39,535 bases of DNA from positions 1-39,535 of the forward strand of contig DATDQD010000066.1 of assembly GCA_035292425.1 (NCBI GenBank), given 5' to 3'. Origin of the DNA: SZUA-254 sp035292425 (GTDB lineage: Bacteria; Bacteroidota; Ignavibacteria; UBA10030; SZUA-254). This document shows, piece by piece, positions 9,074 through 17,338 of the stretch (its first letter is position 1; each line of letters begins with the position of its first letter). Under the pieces are notes generated by a model. The model had not been told where the DNA came from, made no database searches, and saw only the letters and a list, made by a program, of their open reading frames with translations. Made by a program: the position numbers and the translations under genes.

Positions 9074-9623
9074 GCGCTTGCGGCTTTATCCCCCTGTACT
9101 CACCCGCCAGATCACGGTCGAGGGTCTTCCCCAGCGATCGCAGCCATTTCTCCAGGTAGGCATCATCCGTTCGAGGCGAGCGGGCGAGGATACCCCGGAC
9201 GTCTTCCAGGTCCCGCGGACGACCTGCGACGAGTTTATGGATGATGAGATCTTCGACCGAAACGAATCTCACCATCCTCTCGCCGAGGGGAACTGAAATG
9301 GCGCGTCGGAGGGCTTCCCGCTCATATTCGGAGAACGAGAAGATGAGGTCTACCCTGATGCCGCTCGCCTTCTCCACCAGCGGGAGAACGTGCGTTTCGA
9401 AGGTAAACCGTTCGATGTCGGATGCGGCCACGTCCAGGCCGGAGCCATCCAGGGACCTGAGGACGTCTTCCAACTTGTCAATGTCATTTCCGAGTGTGAT
9501 GTCGATGTCACGCGTGAGCCTCGGTTCGCCGTGATACAGGACGGCCTGTCCGCCGATCACCATGTACGGGATCGAAGCCCTGTCCAGGAGGGATGCGAGT
9601 TTAACGAGGAGGGTTTGAAACAT
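9042..9623 (-). CDS. AbiEii-like nucleotidyltransferase
   Basis: 193 residues from the ATG at 9623. The N-terminal half carries a minimal nucleotidyltransferase fold: the VIGGQAVLYHG glycine motif followed by RLTRDIDITL, with likely metal ligands D39 and D41. The later DLIFSFSEYE and VEDLIIHKLVAGRPRDLEDV segments are common in AbiEii/DUF6036-type proteins. Such proteins often act as toxins or transfer nucleotides to tRNA or protein; the target here is unknown. A longer start is open upstream but would overlap the partner gene further. The chosen start overlaps it by 23 bases, suggesting coupling. The 3' end runs 32 bases into mqnC on the opposite strand. Confidence 0.75.
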   Translation of the reverse strand: MFQTLLVKLASLLDRASIPYMVIGGQAVLYHGEPRLTRDIDITLGNDIDKLEDVLRSLDGSGLDVAASDIERFTFETHVLPLVEKASGIRVDLIFSFSEYEREALRRAISVPLGERMVRFVSVEDLIIHKLVAGRPRDLEDVRGILARSPRTDDAYLEKWLRSLGKTLDRDLAGEYRGIKPQALTPPPRDRTL

Positions 9624-9816
9624 CGGAGTTAAGCATCGCCGCGAGTCGGATATCATCCTCGATGCCTTCCAGCAAATCGTCTCCCTTGAAGTGGCCGAAG
9701 TGTCTCGCCTCCTCATAGAGACTGTCCAGGATCCTGAACTTCATTTCGATGGTGAGATGGTCCGCGGCGCGGGACCATCGATCGAATTCCTCGTATTTAT
9801 CAAGATTCGTAATCAT
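9601..9816 (-). CDS. Small partner protein of the nucleotidyltransferase
   Basis: 71 residues, acidic, mostly predicted helix, with no signal peptide. It lies immediately upstream of the nucleotidyltransferase gene and overlaps it by 23 bases, an arrangement typical of two-gene toxin-antitoxin or nucleotidyltransferase modules in which the small protein comes first. The segment GDDLLEGIEDDIRLAAMLNS near the C-terminus gives the protein a strongly acidic end. I do not recognise a named family. The antitoxin role is inferred only from size, order and overlap. Confidence 0.6.
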   Translation of the reverse strand: MITNLDKYEEFDRWSRAADHLTIEMKFRILDSLYEEARHFGHFKGDDLLEGIEDDIRLAAMLNSDVSNPPR

Positions 9817-9882
9817 AGATGAATATACGTATCTCCCGTCTGAAAATCACCGGGAGCCCGCCTGAGAAATTTCCGGCTCCCG

Positions 9883-10716
9883 TCAGACCAGCCTGAACTC
9901 CTTCACCGCCGGCAGCCCGACCTTCGGGCCGGCACGCCTGAAGAGCTCCTTCAGCCCCGCCTTGCCCCTCTCGCCCATGTCGATGGTCAGATCATTGACG
10001 TACATCTTCACAAACGTTTCGCCCTTCTTCGCGTCGATGCCGCGGCCCCACCCGAGGGCGTAGGGTATCGATTCATCCTGGTGTTTGTAGCCGTACTCGA
10101 TGCTGTCGCGCAGGCCCAACGAGAGCTCGCGGGCCAGCTTTTCCCCGAGGTCCTTTCGGACCACGTCCAGGCCGAGCGGAAGGGGCAGCCCGCCCGTTTC
10201 GTCGCGCCAGAGTTCGCCGAAGTCCATTATTTTATGGTACCCCTGTTCCCGGTAGGTGATTTGCCCCTCATGGATCACCACGCCCGCGTCGATCCTCCCC
10301 TCGTCGATCATCGGCATGAGCCGGTCGAAGGGTCGGTCGATGTGCCCGATCCCCTCGGTGAATATCCGGAACAGGAGCGTCGCGGTGGTGAGGGGACCGG
10401 GGGTGCCGACGGTTTTCCCTTTCAGCTCGGCGAGCGTTGTATACTTTTTCGAGATGAGCACGGGGCCGTATCCGTCGCCCATGCTCGCCCCGGTCCGCAT
10501 GATCCAGTACCGGTCCTGTACATAAGGAAAGGCGTGGGCCGAGATTGCCGTGACCTCCAGCTCGCCTTTCATCGCGCGCGCGTTTAATGATTGAATGTCC
10601 TCCAGCATGTGCTCGATCCTGATGCCGTCGAGCTTGACCTTCCCGCTCGCCAGCCCGTAAAACATGAATGCGTCGTCGGGGTCCGGGCTGTGCCCCACGC
10701 GGACGAGTTTTTCCAT
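9883..10716 (-). CDS. mqnD: 1,4-dihydroxy-6-naphthoate synthase
   Basis: 277 residues. MqnD cleaves the cyclic futalosine product to 1,4-dihydroxy-6-naphthoate, the compound that the MqnP/L/M proteins at 2954-6110 would then prenylate and decarboxylate. The protein has the periplasmic-binding-like fold of the family: GHSPDPDDAFMFYGL at residues 8-22, AISAHAFPYV, the glycine-rich GASMGDGYGPVL and GKTVGTPGPLTTATLL. It is on the strand opposite to the main operon and separated from mqnC by the nucleotidyltransferase pair, so it needs its own promoter. The 141-base gap shared with the aldehyde dehydrogenase gene contains a TATATT on the minus strand that could serve. Confidence 0.92.
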   Translation of the reverse strand: MEKLVRVGHSPDPDDAFMFYGLASGKVKLDGIRIEHMLEDIQSLNARAMKGELEVTAISAHAFPYVQDRYWIMRTGASMGDGYGPVLISKKYTTLAELKGKTVGTPGPLTTATLLFRIFTEGIGHIDRPFDRLMPMIDEGRIDAGVVIHEGQITYREQGYHKIMDFGELWRDETGGLPLPLGLDVVRKDLGEKLARELSLGLRDSIEYGYKHQDESIPYALGWGRGIDAKKGETFVKMYVNDLTIDMGERGKAGLKELFRRAGPKVGLPAVKEFRLV

Positions 10717-10790
10717 CGAATGGTCGGTTGAAGTGGTGATCGCGGCAACAATATAAAAAATCGGCGCGTGAATTCCATGCCGCGGCGAAA

Positions 10791-10819
10791 TTGAAAATCT
10801 CGCGGGAAGTTTCTACTTT
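10791..10819 (+). promoter_or_regulatory. Promoter for the aldehyde dehydrogenase gene
   Basis: TTGAAA (10791-10796) and TACTTT (10814-10819) are 17 bases apart, and the ATG at 10858 follows about 38 bases later. It has the same spacing as the other promoter candidates in the window. Confidence 0.55.
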
Positions 10820-10857
10820 CCTGCACACGCGACAATCCGACAACCGAAAGCCCCTCC

Positions 10858-12222
10858 ATGCCCATTCAGACCTGCAACCCCGCGACCGGAGAAGTGCTGA
10901 AATCGTTTCCCCCGATATCCGACAAGCACCTCGAGGAAAAGATCGAAAAGGCCCGCACCCGGTTCATCGCCCACCACAAGACCTCTTTCACCGAACGCTC
11001 GGCGTTGATGAGGAAAGCCGGTGAAATCCTTGAAGCCGGGAAGGAGGCCTTCGCGAGGATGATGACGCTCGAGATGGGAAAGCTCTATACGTCCGCCCTC
11101 GCCGAAGCGTCGAAATGCGCCTGGGTCTGCCGGTTCTATGCCGACGAGGCGGAGAAATTCCTGGCCGACGAGCTTGTGCAGACCAGCGCGACGAAAAGTT
11201 ACGTGCGGTACGAACCGCTCGGGCCGGTGCTCGCGATCATGCCGTGGAATTTCCCCTTCTGGCAGGTGTTCCGCTTCGCCGCACCGGCGATCATGGCGGG
11301 GAACGTGGGTCTCCTGAAGCACGCCTCCAACGTCCCGCAATGCGCGCTCGCCATCGAGGATATCTTCCGGAGGGCGGGCTTCCCCGAAGGCGTGTTCCAG
11401 ACGCTCCTGTTACCCTCCGCGGGGACCGCGAGGGTGATCGAGGACTTCAGGATCAAGGCTGTGACGCTGACCGGCAGCGACATGGCAGGGAGGGAGGTGG
11501 GCGGCGTCGCGGGTTCGTCGATCAAGACCTGCGTGATGGAGCTGGGCGGGAGCGATCCGTTCATCGTGATGCCGGGCGCCGACATGGATATGGCCGTCCC
11601 GACCGCCGTGAAGGCGCGCACGGTCAACAACGGTCAGTCGTGCATCGCGGCGAAGCGGTTCATCCTCCACCGCGACATCGCCTCCACGTTCACGGAACGG
11701 TTCGTGGCCGAAATGAAGGAACTTAAAACCGGCGACCCGATGGATCCGGCGACCGATGTCGGTCCCCTCGCCACGCCCGAAATCCTGGAAGACCTCGACC
11801 GGCAGGTGAGAAAATCGGTCCGGAAGGGGGCGCAGCTGCTGCTCGGCGGTGAGCGTTTACCCGGGAAGGGTAACTTCTATCCCCCGACCGTGCTCACGGA
11901 TATTCCGAAGGACTCCCCGGCCTACAGGGAGGAATTCTTCGGGCCGGTGGCCCTGCTGTTCACTGTCGACAGTGCGGAGGATGCCGTTCAGCTCGCCAAC
12001 GACTCGCCGTTCGGGCTCGGTTCGAGCGCGTGGACGAACGATGGGAGGGAAAAGGCGCTCTTCATCGAAAACCTGGAGGCGGGATCGGTCTTTGTCAACG
12101 AGATGGTGTCGTCGGACGTGCGCCTGCCGTTCGGCGGAGTGAAGAATTCAGGCTATGGGAGGGAGCTGAGCGTCCACGGCATCAGGGAGTTCGTGAACGT
12201 GAAGACGGTGTATGTGAAATAG
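10858..12222 (+). CDS. NAD(P)-dependent aldehyde dehydrogenase, succinate-semialdehyde type
   Basis: 454 residues, the short form typical of Sad/GabD-like enzymes. The catalytic thiol is C262 in NNGQSCIAAKRF and the general base is E228 in MELGGSDPF. PWNFPFWQ and LTGSDMAG form the cofactor site, and the C-terminal PFGGVKNSGYGRE segment is characteristic. These enzymes oxidise succinic semialdehyde or related short aldehydes to acids in the cytoplasm. The gene stands alone with its own promoter, divergent from mqnD and convergent with the respiratory block. I see no link to menaquinone synthesis; adjacency is probably incidental. Family secure, exact aldehyde uncertain. Confidence 0.88.
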   Translation: MPIQTCNPATGEVLKSFPPISDKHLEEKIEKARTRFIAHHKTSFTERSALMRKAGEILEAGKEAFARMMTLEMGKLYTSALAEASKCAWVCRFYADEAEKFLADELVQTSATKSYVRYEPLGPVLAIMPWNFPFWQVFRFAAPAIMAGNVGLLKHASNVPQCALAIEDIFRRAGFPEGVFQTLLLPSAGTARVIEDFRIKAVTLTGSDMAGREVGGVAGSSIKTCVMELGGSDPFIVMPGADMDMAVPTAVKARTVNNGQSCIAAKRFILHRDIASTFTERFVAEMKELKTGDPMDPATDVGPLATPEILEDLDRQVRKSVRKGAQLLLGGERLPGKGNFYPPTVLTDIPKDSPAYREEFFGPVALLFTVDSAEDAVQLANDSPFGLGSSAWTNDGREKALFIENLEAGSVFVNEMVSSDVRLPFGGVKNSGYGRELSVHGIREFVNVKTVYVK

Positions 12223-12247
12223 GCGGGGGCCCGGCGAAACGGACACG

Positions 12248-12263
12248 CCGGCGCGGTCGCCGG
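12248..12263. terminator. GC-rich hairpin between convergent genes
   Basis: CCGGCG (12248-12253) pairs perfectly with CGCCGG (12258-12263) around a CGGT loop. It lies in the 46-base gap between the converging stops of the dehydrogenase and NrfD genes. Neither side has a T tract, so termination activity is only a possibility. Confidence 0.3.
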
Positions 12264-12268
12264 GATTG

Positions 12269-13612
12269 TCAGGCCGGATTCGTCGTGGAGGGCAGATAGC
12301 TGTGGATCCTCTCTTCAACCTCCTTGAGACCCTCCTTCCGTCCTTCCTCGATTTCCCATATCGAGATCAGCGGGAACAGCTTTGCGAAGACCATGTATCC
12401 AAGGATGAACACCGCGATCCCTCCGGCAAAAAGGGCCCATTCTGTCATCGAGGGGATATAGATCCCCATCGGGACGTGCATTCTCGGATTGGCGAGCGAC
12501 GGGACAACGATGATCAAACGCTCCAGCCACATTCCGATCACCACCGCGATGGAGGCGATTAAAATGCCGGCAATCGTTTTGAACCGTTTAAAACTGAGGA
12601 GTACCATCGGGATGACAAAATTACAGACGACCATTCCCCAGAAAAAGAAGGCAAACGGTCCGGTAAATTTATACATGATGATTTCCATTTCGTGCGGCTC
12701 GTCTCCGAAGACGCCGGTGAGATATTCGGAAAACGTGAAATAAAACCACACGATGGACATGATCAGGAGAAGCATGCTCAGGTACTGCAGATGGATCACC
12801 TTCAGGTACGCCTCGAGGCGGAACGCCTTTCTGAATATGATCATCACGATCAGCAGGGCGGCGATGCCTGAAAATATCGCGCCAACGACGAAATAGGGTC
12901 CGAAGATCGTGCTGTGCCAACCCGGCTGCAGCGTCATCGAGAAAATGTAGGAGATGACCGTATGCACGGATACGGCGATCGGAATGACCATCACCATCAG
13001 CAGGTTGATCGCACGGTTGAGTACGCGCTTCTGATGCTCCGTGCCCGTCCATCCCCACGCCATGAATGTGTACATCCAGGTGAGTTTTCCCCCCTGGTCC
13101 CTCAGGCGCGCGATGTCCGGGATCATCGGAATGTACAGGTAGACCGTGCTGGCTGTGAAGTACGCGGTTATGCTGGTCACGTCCCAGAGAAGGGGAGATT
13201 GCAGACGACCCGATTCGAGGAGGCTGAACATGCGGTCCGGCCTGCCGAGATCCAGGATCGGGTGAAGACCGCCGATCGCCAGGACGATGGCGGTGATGAC
13301 CTCGGCCATCCGCGTGATCGGCCGCCGCCATTCCGCCTTCGAGAGGCGGAGGATCGCCGAAATGAGCGTTCCGGCGTGGCTGATCCCGATGAAGAAAACG
13401 AAGTTGACGATGTAGAAGCCCCAGGTAATCGGTTGTGCCATTCCGGTGACACCCAGGCCGGAACGCAGCTGCGTGACATACATATAGAGGGCCCACACGA
13501 TCACCGCGACCAGGACGGCAAGCGACAGGTAGTAACCCCTGCCGGTGTGATAGATCGGCCGGTAGAGGGCGGCATCCAGATCGTTCTCGTACGGGAGATG
13601 TTTTTCTGTCAT
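12269..13612 (-). CDS. NrfD/ActC/QrcD-like quinone-interacting membrane subunit
   Basis: 447 residues with about ten hydrophobic helices. NrfD-family proteins bind quinol in the inner membrane and pass electrons to a periplasmic iron-sulfur subunit; in alternative complex III (ActC) and Qrc (QrcD) they sit beside multihaem cytochromes. The FVFFIGISHAGTLISAIL helix, followed by EWRRPITRMAE and HPILDLGRPDRM, closely follows the ActC/QrcD pattern. The C-terminal tail after the last helix is short and charged. It is the last gene of module A. Its ATG overlaps the stop of the ferredoxin gene as ATGA. Family membership is strong. The direction of electron flow (quinol oxidation or quinone reduction) cannot be read from sequence. 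Confidence 0.9.
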   Translation of the reverse strand: MTEKHLPYENDLDAALYRPIYHTGRGYYLSLAVLVAVIVWALYMYVTQLRSGLGVTGMAQPITWGFYIVNFVFFIGISHAGTLISAILRLSKAEWRRPITRMAEVITAIVLAIGGLHPILDLGRPDRMFSLLESGRLQSPLLWDVTSITAYFTASTVYLYIPMIPDIARLRDQGGKLTWMYTFMAWGWTGTEHQKRVLNRAINLLMVMVIPIAVSVHTVISYIFSMTLQPGWHSTIFGPYFVVGAIFSGIAALLIVMIIFRKAFRLEAYLKVIHLQYLSMLLLIMSIVWFYFTFSEYLTGVFGDEPHEMEIIMYKFTGPFAFFFWGMVVCNFVIPMVLLSFKRFKTIAGILIASIAVVIGMWLERLIIVVPSLANPRMHVPMGIYIPSMTEWALFAGGIAVFILGYMVFAKLFPLISIWEIEEGRKEGLKEVEERIHSYLPSTTNPA

Positions 13613-14295
13613 CGTGTCCTCTTCACGAGATAGTACACTTTCGGTTCGACTCCCAGGTCCTCCATGACGCGGGATGCCCGGTAATCCCCCGACATCTTAT
13701 AGACGCTGCTCCCCTTGTCTTCGATGTCGCCGAAATAGATCGCGTCGGCGGGACAAATTTCGGCGCACGCCGGCACATATTCCCCGTCATTGATCGGCCT
13801 GTCCTCCTCATCCGCAGTTTCCTTCACTTTCATCAGACGGTGAGAGCAGAACGTGCACTTTTCCACCACCCCCACCATGCGCCTGGATACATCCGGGTTG
13901 AAGCAGGTCGACGCGCCTTCGATCCACGCGGGATCCTTCCAGTTGAATACCTTCGCCGTGAACGGGCATGCGACCATGCAATATCGGCAGCCGATGCATC
14001 GGTGGTACACCTGCGCAACGAGCCCCTCCTCGTTGCGGTAGGTCGCCCCCACGGGGCAGACCCGCGTGCAGGGGGGGTTATCGCAATGGAAACAGGGTTT
14101 CGGCATCCGTTTTATTTCAATGCCCGGATAGTCGCCCCCGTACTCGGTGATCATATCCATCCAGTGCATCACTCTCCCCTGCAGGGCTTCGTCCGGCTCG
14201 ACAATCGGCACGTTGTTCTCCATTTTGCACGCCGCCATGCACGCCCCGCACCCGGTGCACCTGTCCAGATCAATCGCCATTGCCCATTTAGCCAT
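13609..14295 (-). CDS. Four-cluster 4Fe-4S ferredoxin subunit, QrcC/ActB2-like
   Basis: 228 residues, with cysteines for four 4Fe-4S clusters. The first group is C13, C16, C19 and C23. It is followed by CFHCDNPPCTRVC, by CIGCRYCMVAC, and by a CTFC group that finds its partners in CAEIC about 40 residues later. This wire-like subunit of complex iron-sulfur molybdoenzymes links the catalytic-type subunit to the NrfD membrane protein. There is no signal peptide, so export would depend on the Tat-signal-bearing partner at 14312-16768. I chose the ATG at 14295 because GAGG sits 8 bases upstream; the ATG at 14301 is too close to it. In classical alternative complex III this domain is fused to the molybdopterin-like part; here it is separate. 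Confidence 0.9.
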   Translation of the reverse strand: MAKWAMAIDLDRCTGCGACMAACKMENNVPIVEPDEALQGRVMHWMDMITEYGGDYPGIEIKRMPKPCFHCDNPPCTRVCPVGATYRNEEGLVAQVYHRCIGCRYCMVACPFTAKVFNWKDPAWIEGASTCFNPDVSRRMVGVVEKCTFCSHRLMKVKETADEEDRPINDGEYVPACAEICPADAIYFGDIEDKGSSVYKMSGDYRASRVMEDLGVEPKVYYLVKRTR

Positions 14296-14311
14296 TCGCA
14301 TATCCTCGGGT

Positions 14312-16768
14312 TTACGACGTACGGGATATTCTCACTTTGGTCGCCTCGAGGGCGGGCTTCCCGCTCACGAGATCGTGGAGATTTCTCATGATGGTGTTCG
14401 GATTTACGCCGTGGCCTCGCGCGTAACGACCGTACGAGGTGTGTCCCATGCCGAAGGGAATCGCAACGACGTCGGGCATGATCCCGGGGGTGATTTTCGC
14501 TTTCACGCGGACATTCCCGATCGAGGACTCCACCCATACCCAGTCATCGTTCGAGACGCCCGCGGCCGCGGCCGTCTCCGGGTGAATCTCCGCCCACGAC
14601 TCCCACGGCGAATGCACCGAGTATCCGAACAGTTCCTGCATCAGCGGAAGCGCGGCGCCCGCTCCGTCGCGGTTCGGCATCACCTGGAAGGTCACGAGGT
14701 ACATCGGACGGTCGCCCTCGTACGGAACGGCTTCATGGTGCGGCATCATTGCATTGTCGCCGCGCGCGGAGATGTTCAGCCGGCTGAGCACGGATTCGAG
14801 ATTGCGCGACGAACCGGTCTCGTCCAGCTTCAAGAGGAGCCGGTTGAATTCCGAGTTCAGCCTCTGTGAAAAAAATTCGAACTTTCCCGAGGGCGTCGTG
14901 AAAAGCTCGTCGAGGTTCTTCTTCTTCCGCGCCGGATTCCACCAGCCGCCATTGAGAAGGAGCTGCTCCCAGAATTCGTCAAAAGTGGCATAGCGCCCGG
15001 TCTGCCATCCCCGCCGCTGCAGGAATTCAATCCAGGGCTGTTTTTGTCCCTTCGCGACGACCGCGCCCTGCCCGGACCTGAAGAGCCCCTCCGCCGCGTA
15101 ACGCACCTCTTCCCGGTAATCGGTAAAGGCCGCCGCGCTTTTCACCGTTCCGCCTACCCGGCGTGCCAGTTCGGTGAACACATCCCCGGTCCCCCGCGTA
15201 TCGTGCAACGGCTCCACGACCGGCTGCTGTATGCCGAAATGGGAAAATCCCACGGTCGGGACATCGGAGATTTCACCCCAGCTTTCCAGGAACGTATGCT
15301 CGGGCAATATCAGGTGGGCGTACTCGCTCGTTTCGTTGATGATTGAATCGAAGCTCACGACGAGCGGTATCTTCTTCAGCGCGCCGGCGAAATCCAGGTG
15401 GTTCAGCGTCTGGAAGAGGGGATTCCCGTGGTATAAGAAGAGAACGCTCAACGGATACGGACTATCCGCGAGGATATTTTTAGCGAAGCTCTCGATCGAA
15501 AAGTCCGAGAGCGGGAACGGGACATCCCGCGAGCTCGTGAGGGGCTCCGACCGGCTCCCTGCCGCGGCGACCGCGTCGACCTCCACGTCGGGAAGGGGCC
15601 TGACGGGGGCCTGGTCGGTGAAGAAGACCCCTCCCTCTGCCTCGTAATTTCCCAGGAGCGCGTTGAGACTCTGAACCGCCATCTGGGCGAACGTGCCGTT
15701 GGTGTTGTCGACGGCCCCTCCGTCCCCCAGCACGAGGGATTTGGGCGTATTGCCGAGCAGGCGTCCGAGCTCGAGGATTGCAGCGGTCGGCACTCCTGTG
15801 ATTTCGGACACCTTCTCCGGATAGTAGTTCCCGAGCACGATACTCCGGAATCCGAGATGCCTGCTCCCCGAACGGTCCGCCCAGTCCTCGAACCCGAACG
15901 TGCTGCCTCCGACGAATCGGGCGTCATACAGTTCCTCCCTGATGAGGACATAGGCGATCCCGAGCGCCAGCGCCCCGTATGTTCCCGGGCGTATCGGCAC
16001 CCACTTGTCGGCGTTGGCGGCCGTCAGGCTCATCCGCGATTCCACCTGGATGTATTGCGTCTGCAGCTCACGGTGATGACTGTAGAGTTTCGTGTAATAG
16101 ACGGGCGAATAACCCTCCCCGAGAAAATTCGACCCGAAGCTTACAATCAGCTTCGCGTTCAGAAAGTCATAGGCCGGTATCCTGGAATGACCGTGCAGCA
16201 GGGAGTGGGGGACCATGTCGTTCTGCGAGGGGGAAAACCGGAAGTAGTTCGGGGACCCGTACGCTTTCATGAAGCGGGCGATGTGCTGTTCCATCAGTCC
16301 CCGTTCGTCGTATCCGAGCACCGCGACCTGTCGGGATTTTTGTCCGCCGCGAAGTTCAGTGAGTCTTTCGGCGATGATCTTCAAGGCCTCGTCCCAGGTG
16401 ATGGGTTCCCACCTCCCGCTCCCGGGGTTCGCCGTGCGCTTCATCGGGCCCTTCAACCGGTCCGGGTGATATAACATGTGAAGCGCGTTGAGCCCCAACG
16501 AACACATCCCGCCCAGGTTGACGGGATAATGAGGGTTGCCTCTGATGGAGACCGGGAGGCCGTCAACCATCCGGACGCTGATACCGCATCCGCCCGGACA
16601 GAGCCCGCAGATGGTGTTTTTCCAGGTTTCAATCCCCGGTCCGGTCCTGACACGGTGGATCAGCCGGTCCGGTATTTCCAGGACCTCGTCCATCGCGCAG
16701 CCACCCACGGCAAGCGAGACCGAGGTCCCCCCCACCAGTTTGATAAAATCCCGCCGTTTAATTTCCAT
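14312..16768 (-). CDS. Molybdopterin-oxidoreductase-like subunit (QrcB/ActB1/PsrA type)
   Basis: 818 residues. The N-terminus has a Tat motif RRDFIK (residues 5-10) and a lipobox ending at C24, indicating folded export and perhaps lipid anchoring. A 4Fe-4S site follows: C54, C57, C61 and C89 (C-x2-C-x3-C-x27-C). Then come the molybdopterin-oxidoreductase domains and a C-terminal dinucleotide-binding domain (NRDG, HPETAAAAGVSNDDWV, VVAIPFGMGHTSYGR). In the region where active enzymes carry a molybdenum-ligating Cys, Sec or Asp I see FSPSQNDMVPHS, without a cysteine. QrcB and ActB are known not to bind molybdenum, so this protein may be structural rather than catalytic. GGAG lies before the ATG. 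The gene sits between pentahaem cytochrome and ferredoxin genes. Confidence 0.85.
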   Translation of the reverse strand: MEIKRRDFIKLVGGTSVSLAVGGCAMDEVLEIPDRLIHRVRTGPGIETWKNTICGLCPGGCGISVRMVDGLPVSIRGNPHYPVNLGGMCSLGLNALHMLYHPDRLKGPMKRTANPGSGRWEPITWDEALKIIAERLTELRGGQKSRQVAVLGYDERGLMEQHIARFMKAYGSPNYFRFSPSQNDMVPHSLLHGHSRIPAYDFLNAKLIVSFGSNFLGEGYSPVYYTKLYSHHRELQTQYIQVESRMSLTAANADKWVPIRPGTYGALALGIAYVLIREELYDARFVGGSTFGFEDWADRSGSRHLGFRSIVLGNYYPEKVSEITGVPTAAILELGRLLGNTPKSLVLGDGGAVDNTNGTFAQMAVQSLNALLGNYEAEGGVFFTDQAPVRPLPDVEVDAVAAAGSRSEPLTSSRDVPFPLSDFSIESFAKNILADSPYPLSVLFLYHGNPLFQTLNHLDFAGALKKIPLVVSFDSIINETSEYAHLILPEHTFLESWGEISDVPTVGFSHFGIQQPVVEPLHDTRGTGDVFTELARRVGGTVKSAAAFTDYREEVRYAAEGLFRSGQGAVVAKGQKQPWIEFLQRRGWQTGRYATFDEFWEQLLLNGGWWNPARKKKNLDELFTTPSGKFEFFSQRLNSEFNRLLLKLDETGSSRNLESVLSRLNISARGDNAMMPHHEAVPYEGDRPMYLVTFQVMPNRDGAGAALPLMQELFGYSVHSPWESWAEIHPETAAAAGVSNDDWVWVESSIGNVRVKAKITPGIMPDVVAIPFGMGHTSYGRYARGHGVNPNTIMRNLHDLVSGKPALEATKVRISRTS

Positions 16769-16782
16769 TGTTCACTCCGGGA

Positions 16783-17310
16783 TCAACGATGACAGGAGAG
16801 ACAGTCATTCGATACATTTTTGCTCCTATGGCAATCCATGCAGTTTTCCATCGTCACCTCCAGGAACGCCGAAGTCACCGGCGCCGTCATGGCGCTGACC
16901 ATTCCGTGACACGCGCTGCATTCCAGCTCGCCGCCGACGACATGCCTGCGGTGGGAGAAATAGACATGGTCGGGGACCTGATAGATGTTCACCCAGGGAA
17001 TTTCCTTCTCTTCGGACACGTATTTCAACAGGGCGAGCTCCTCCTGGGATTCGGACAGCGGGGCAGTTTCATGACAGGTACGGCATATTTCGATCGATGG
17101 AAGTGTTGCCGAGGCCATGGTCTCGACGTAGAGATGACACTCCTGGCACTTGAGACCGGCATTTTCGATATGGACCCGGTGGTTGTAAGCGATCGGCTGC
17201 TTCACATCGTCGTCCGAGACAAACGCACACGATACCATAAACACCGGCATCACGAACAGGATGATGTTCACGGTGAAACGGGCAACCCGCGGCCAGTTCA
17301 ACATCGGCAT
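16783..17310 (-). CDS. Pentahaem cytochrome c lipoprotein, ActA/QrcA-like
   Basis: About 175 residues from the ATG at 17310. A hydrophobic signal ends in MVSC, a probable lipobox. Five CXXCH motifs bind c-type haem: CQECH, CRTCH, CSACH, CMDCH and CLSCH, the last ending two residues before the stop. The IPWVNIYQVPDHVYFSHRRHV stretch between haems 2 and 3 is the kind found in ActA-like cytochromes, and extra histidines there can be distal ligands. ActA of alternative complex III is also pentahaem. The start is uncertain: a GTG at 17322 and an ATG at 17304 are also in frame and none has a good ribosome site. It follows the tetrahaem gene by 28 bases. Confidence 0.85.
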   Translation of the reverse strand: MPMLNWPRVARFTVNIILFVMPVFMVSCAFVSDDDVKQPIAYNHRVHIENAGLKCQECHLYVETMASATLPSIEICRTCHETAPLSESQEELALLKYVSEEKEIPWVNIYQVPDHVYFSHRRHVVGGELECSACHGMVSAMTAPVTSAFLEVTMENCMDCHRSKNVSNDCLSCHR

Positions 17311-17338
17311 GGGTAGTCGCACGGATGAATGAAGGAGT

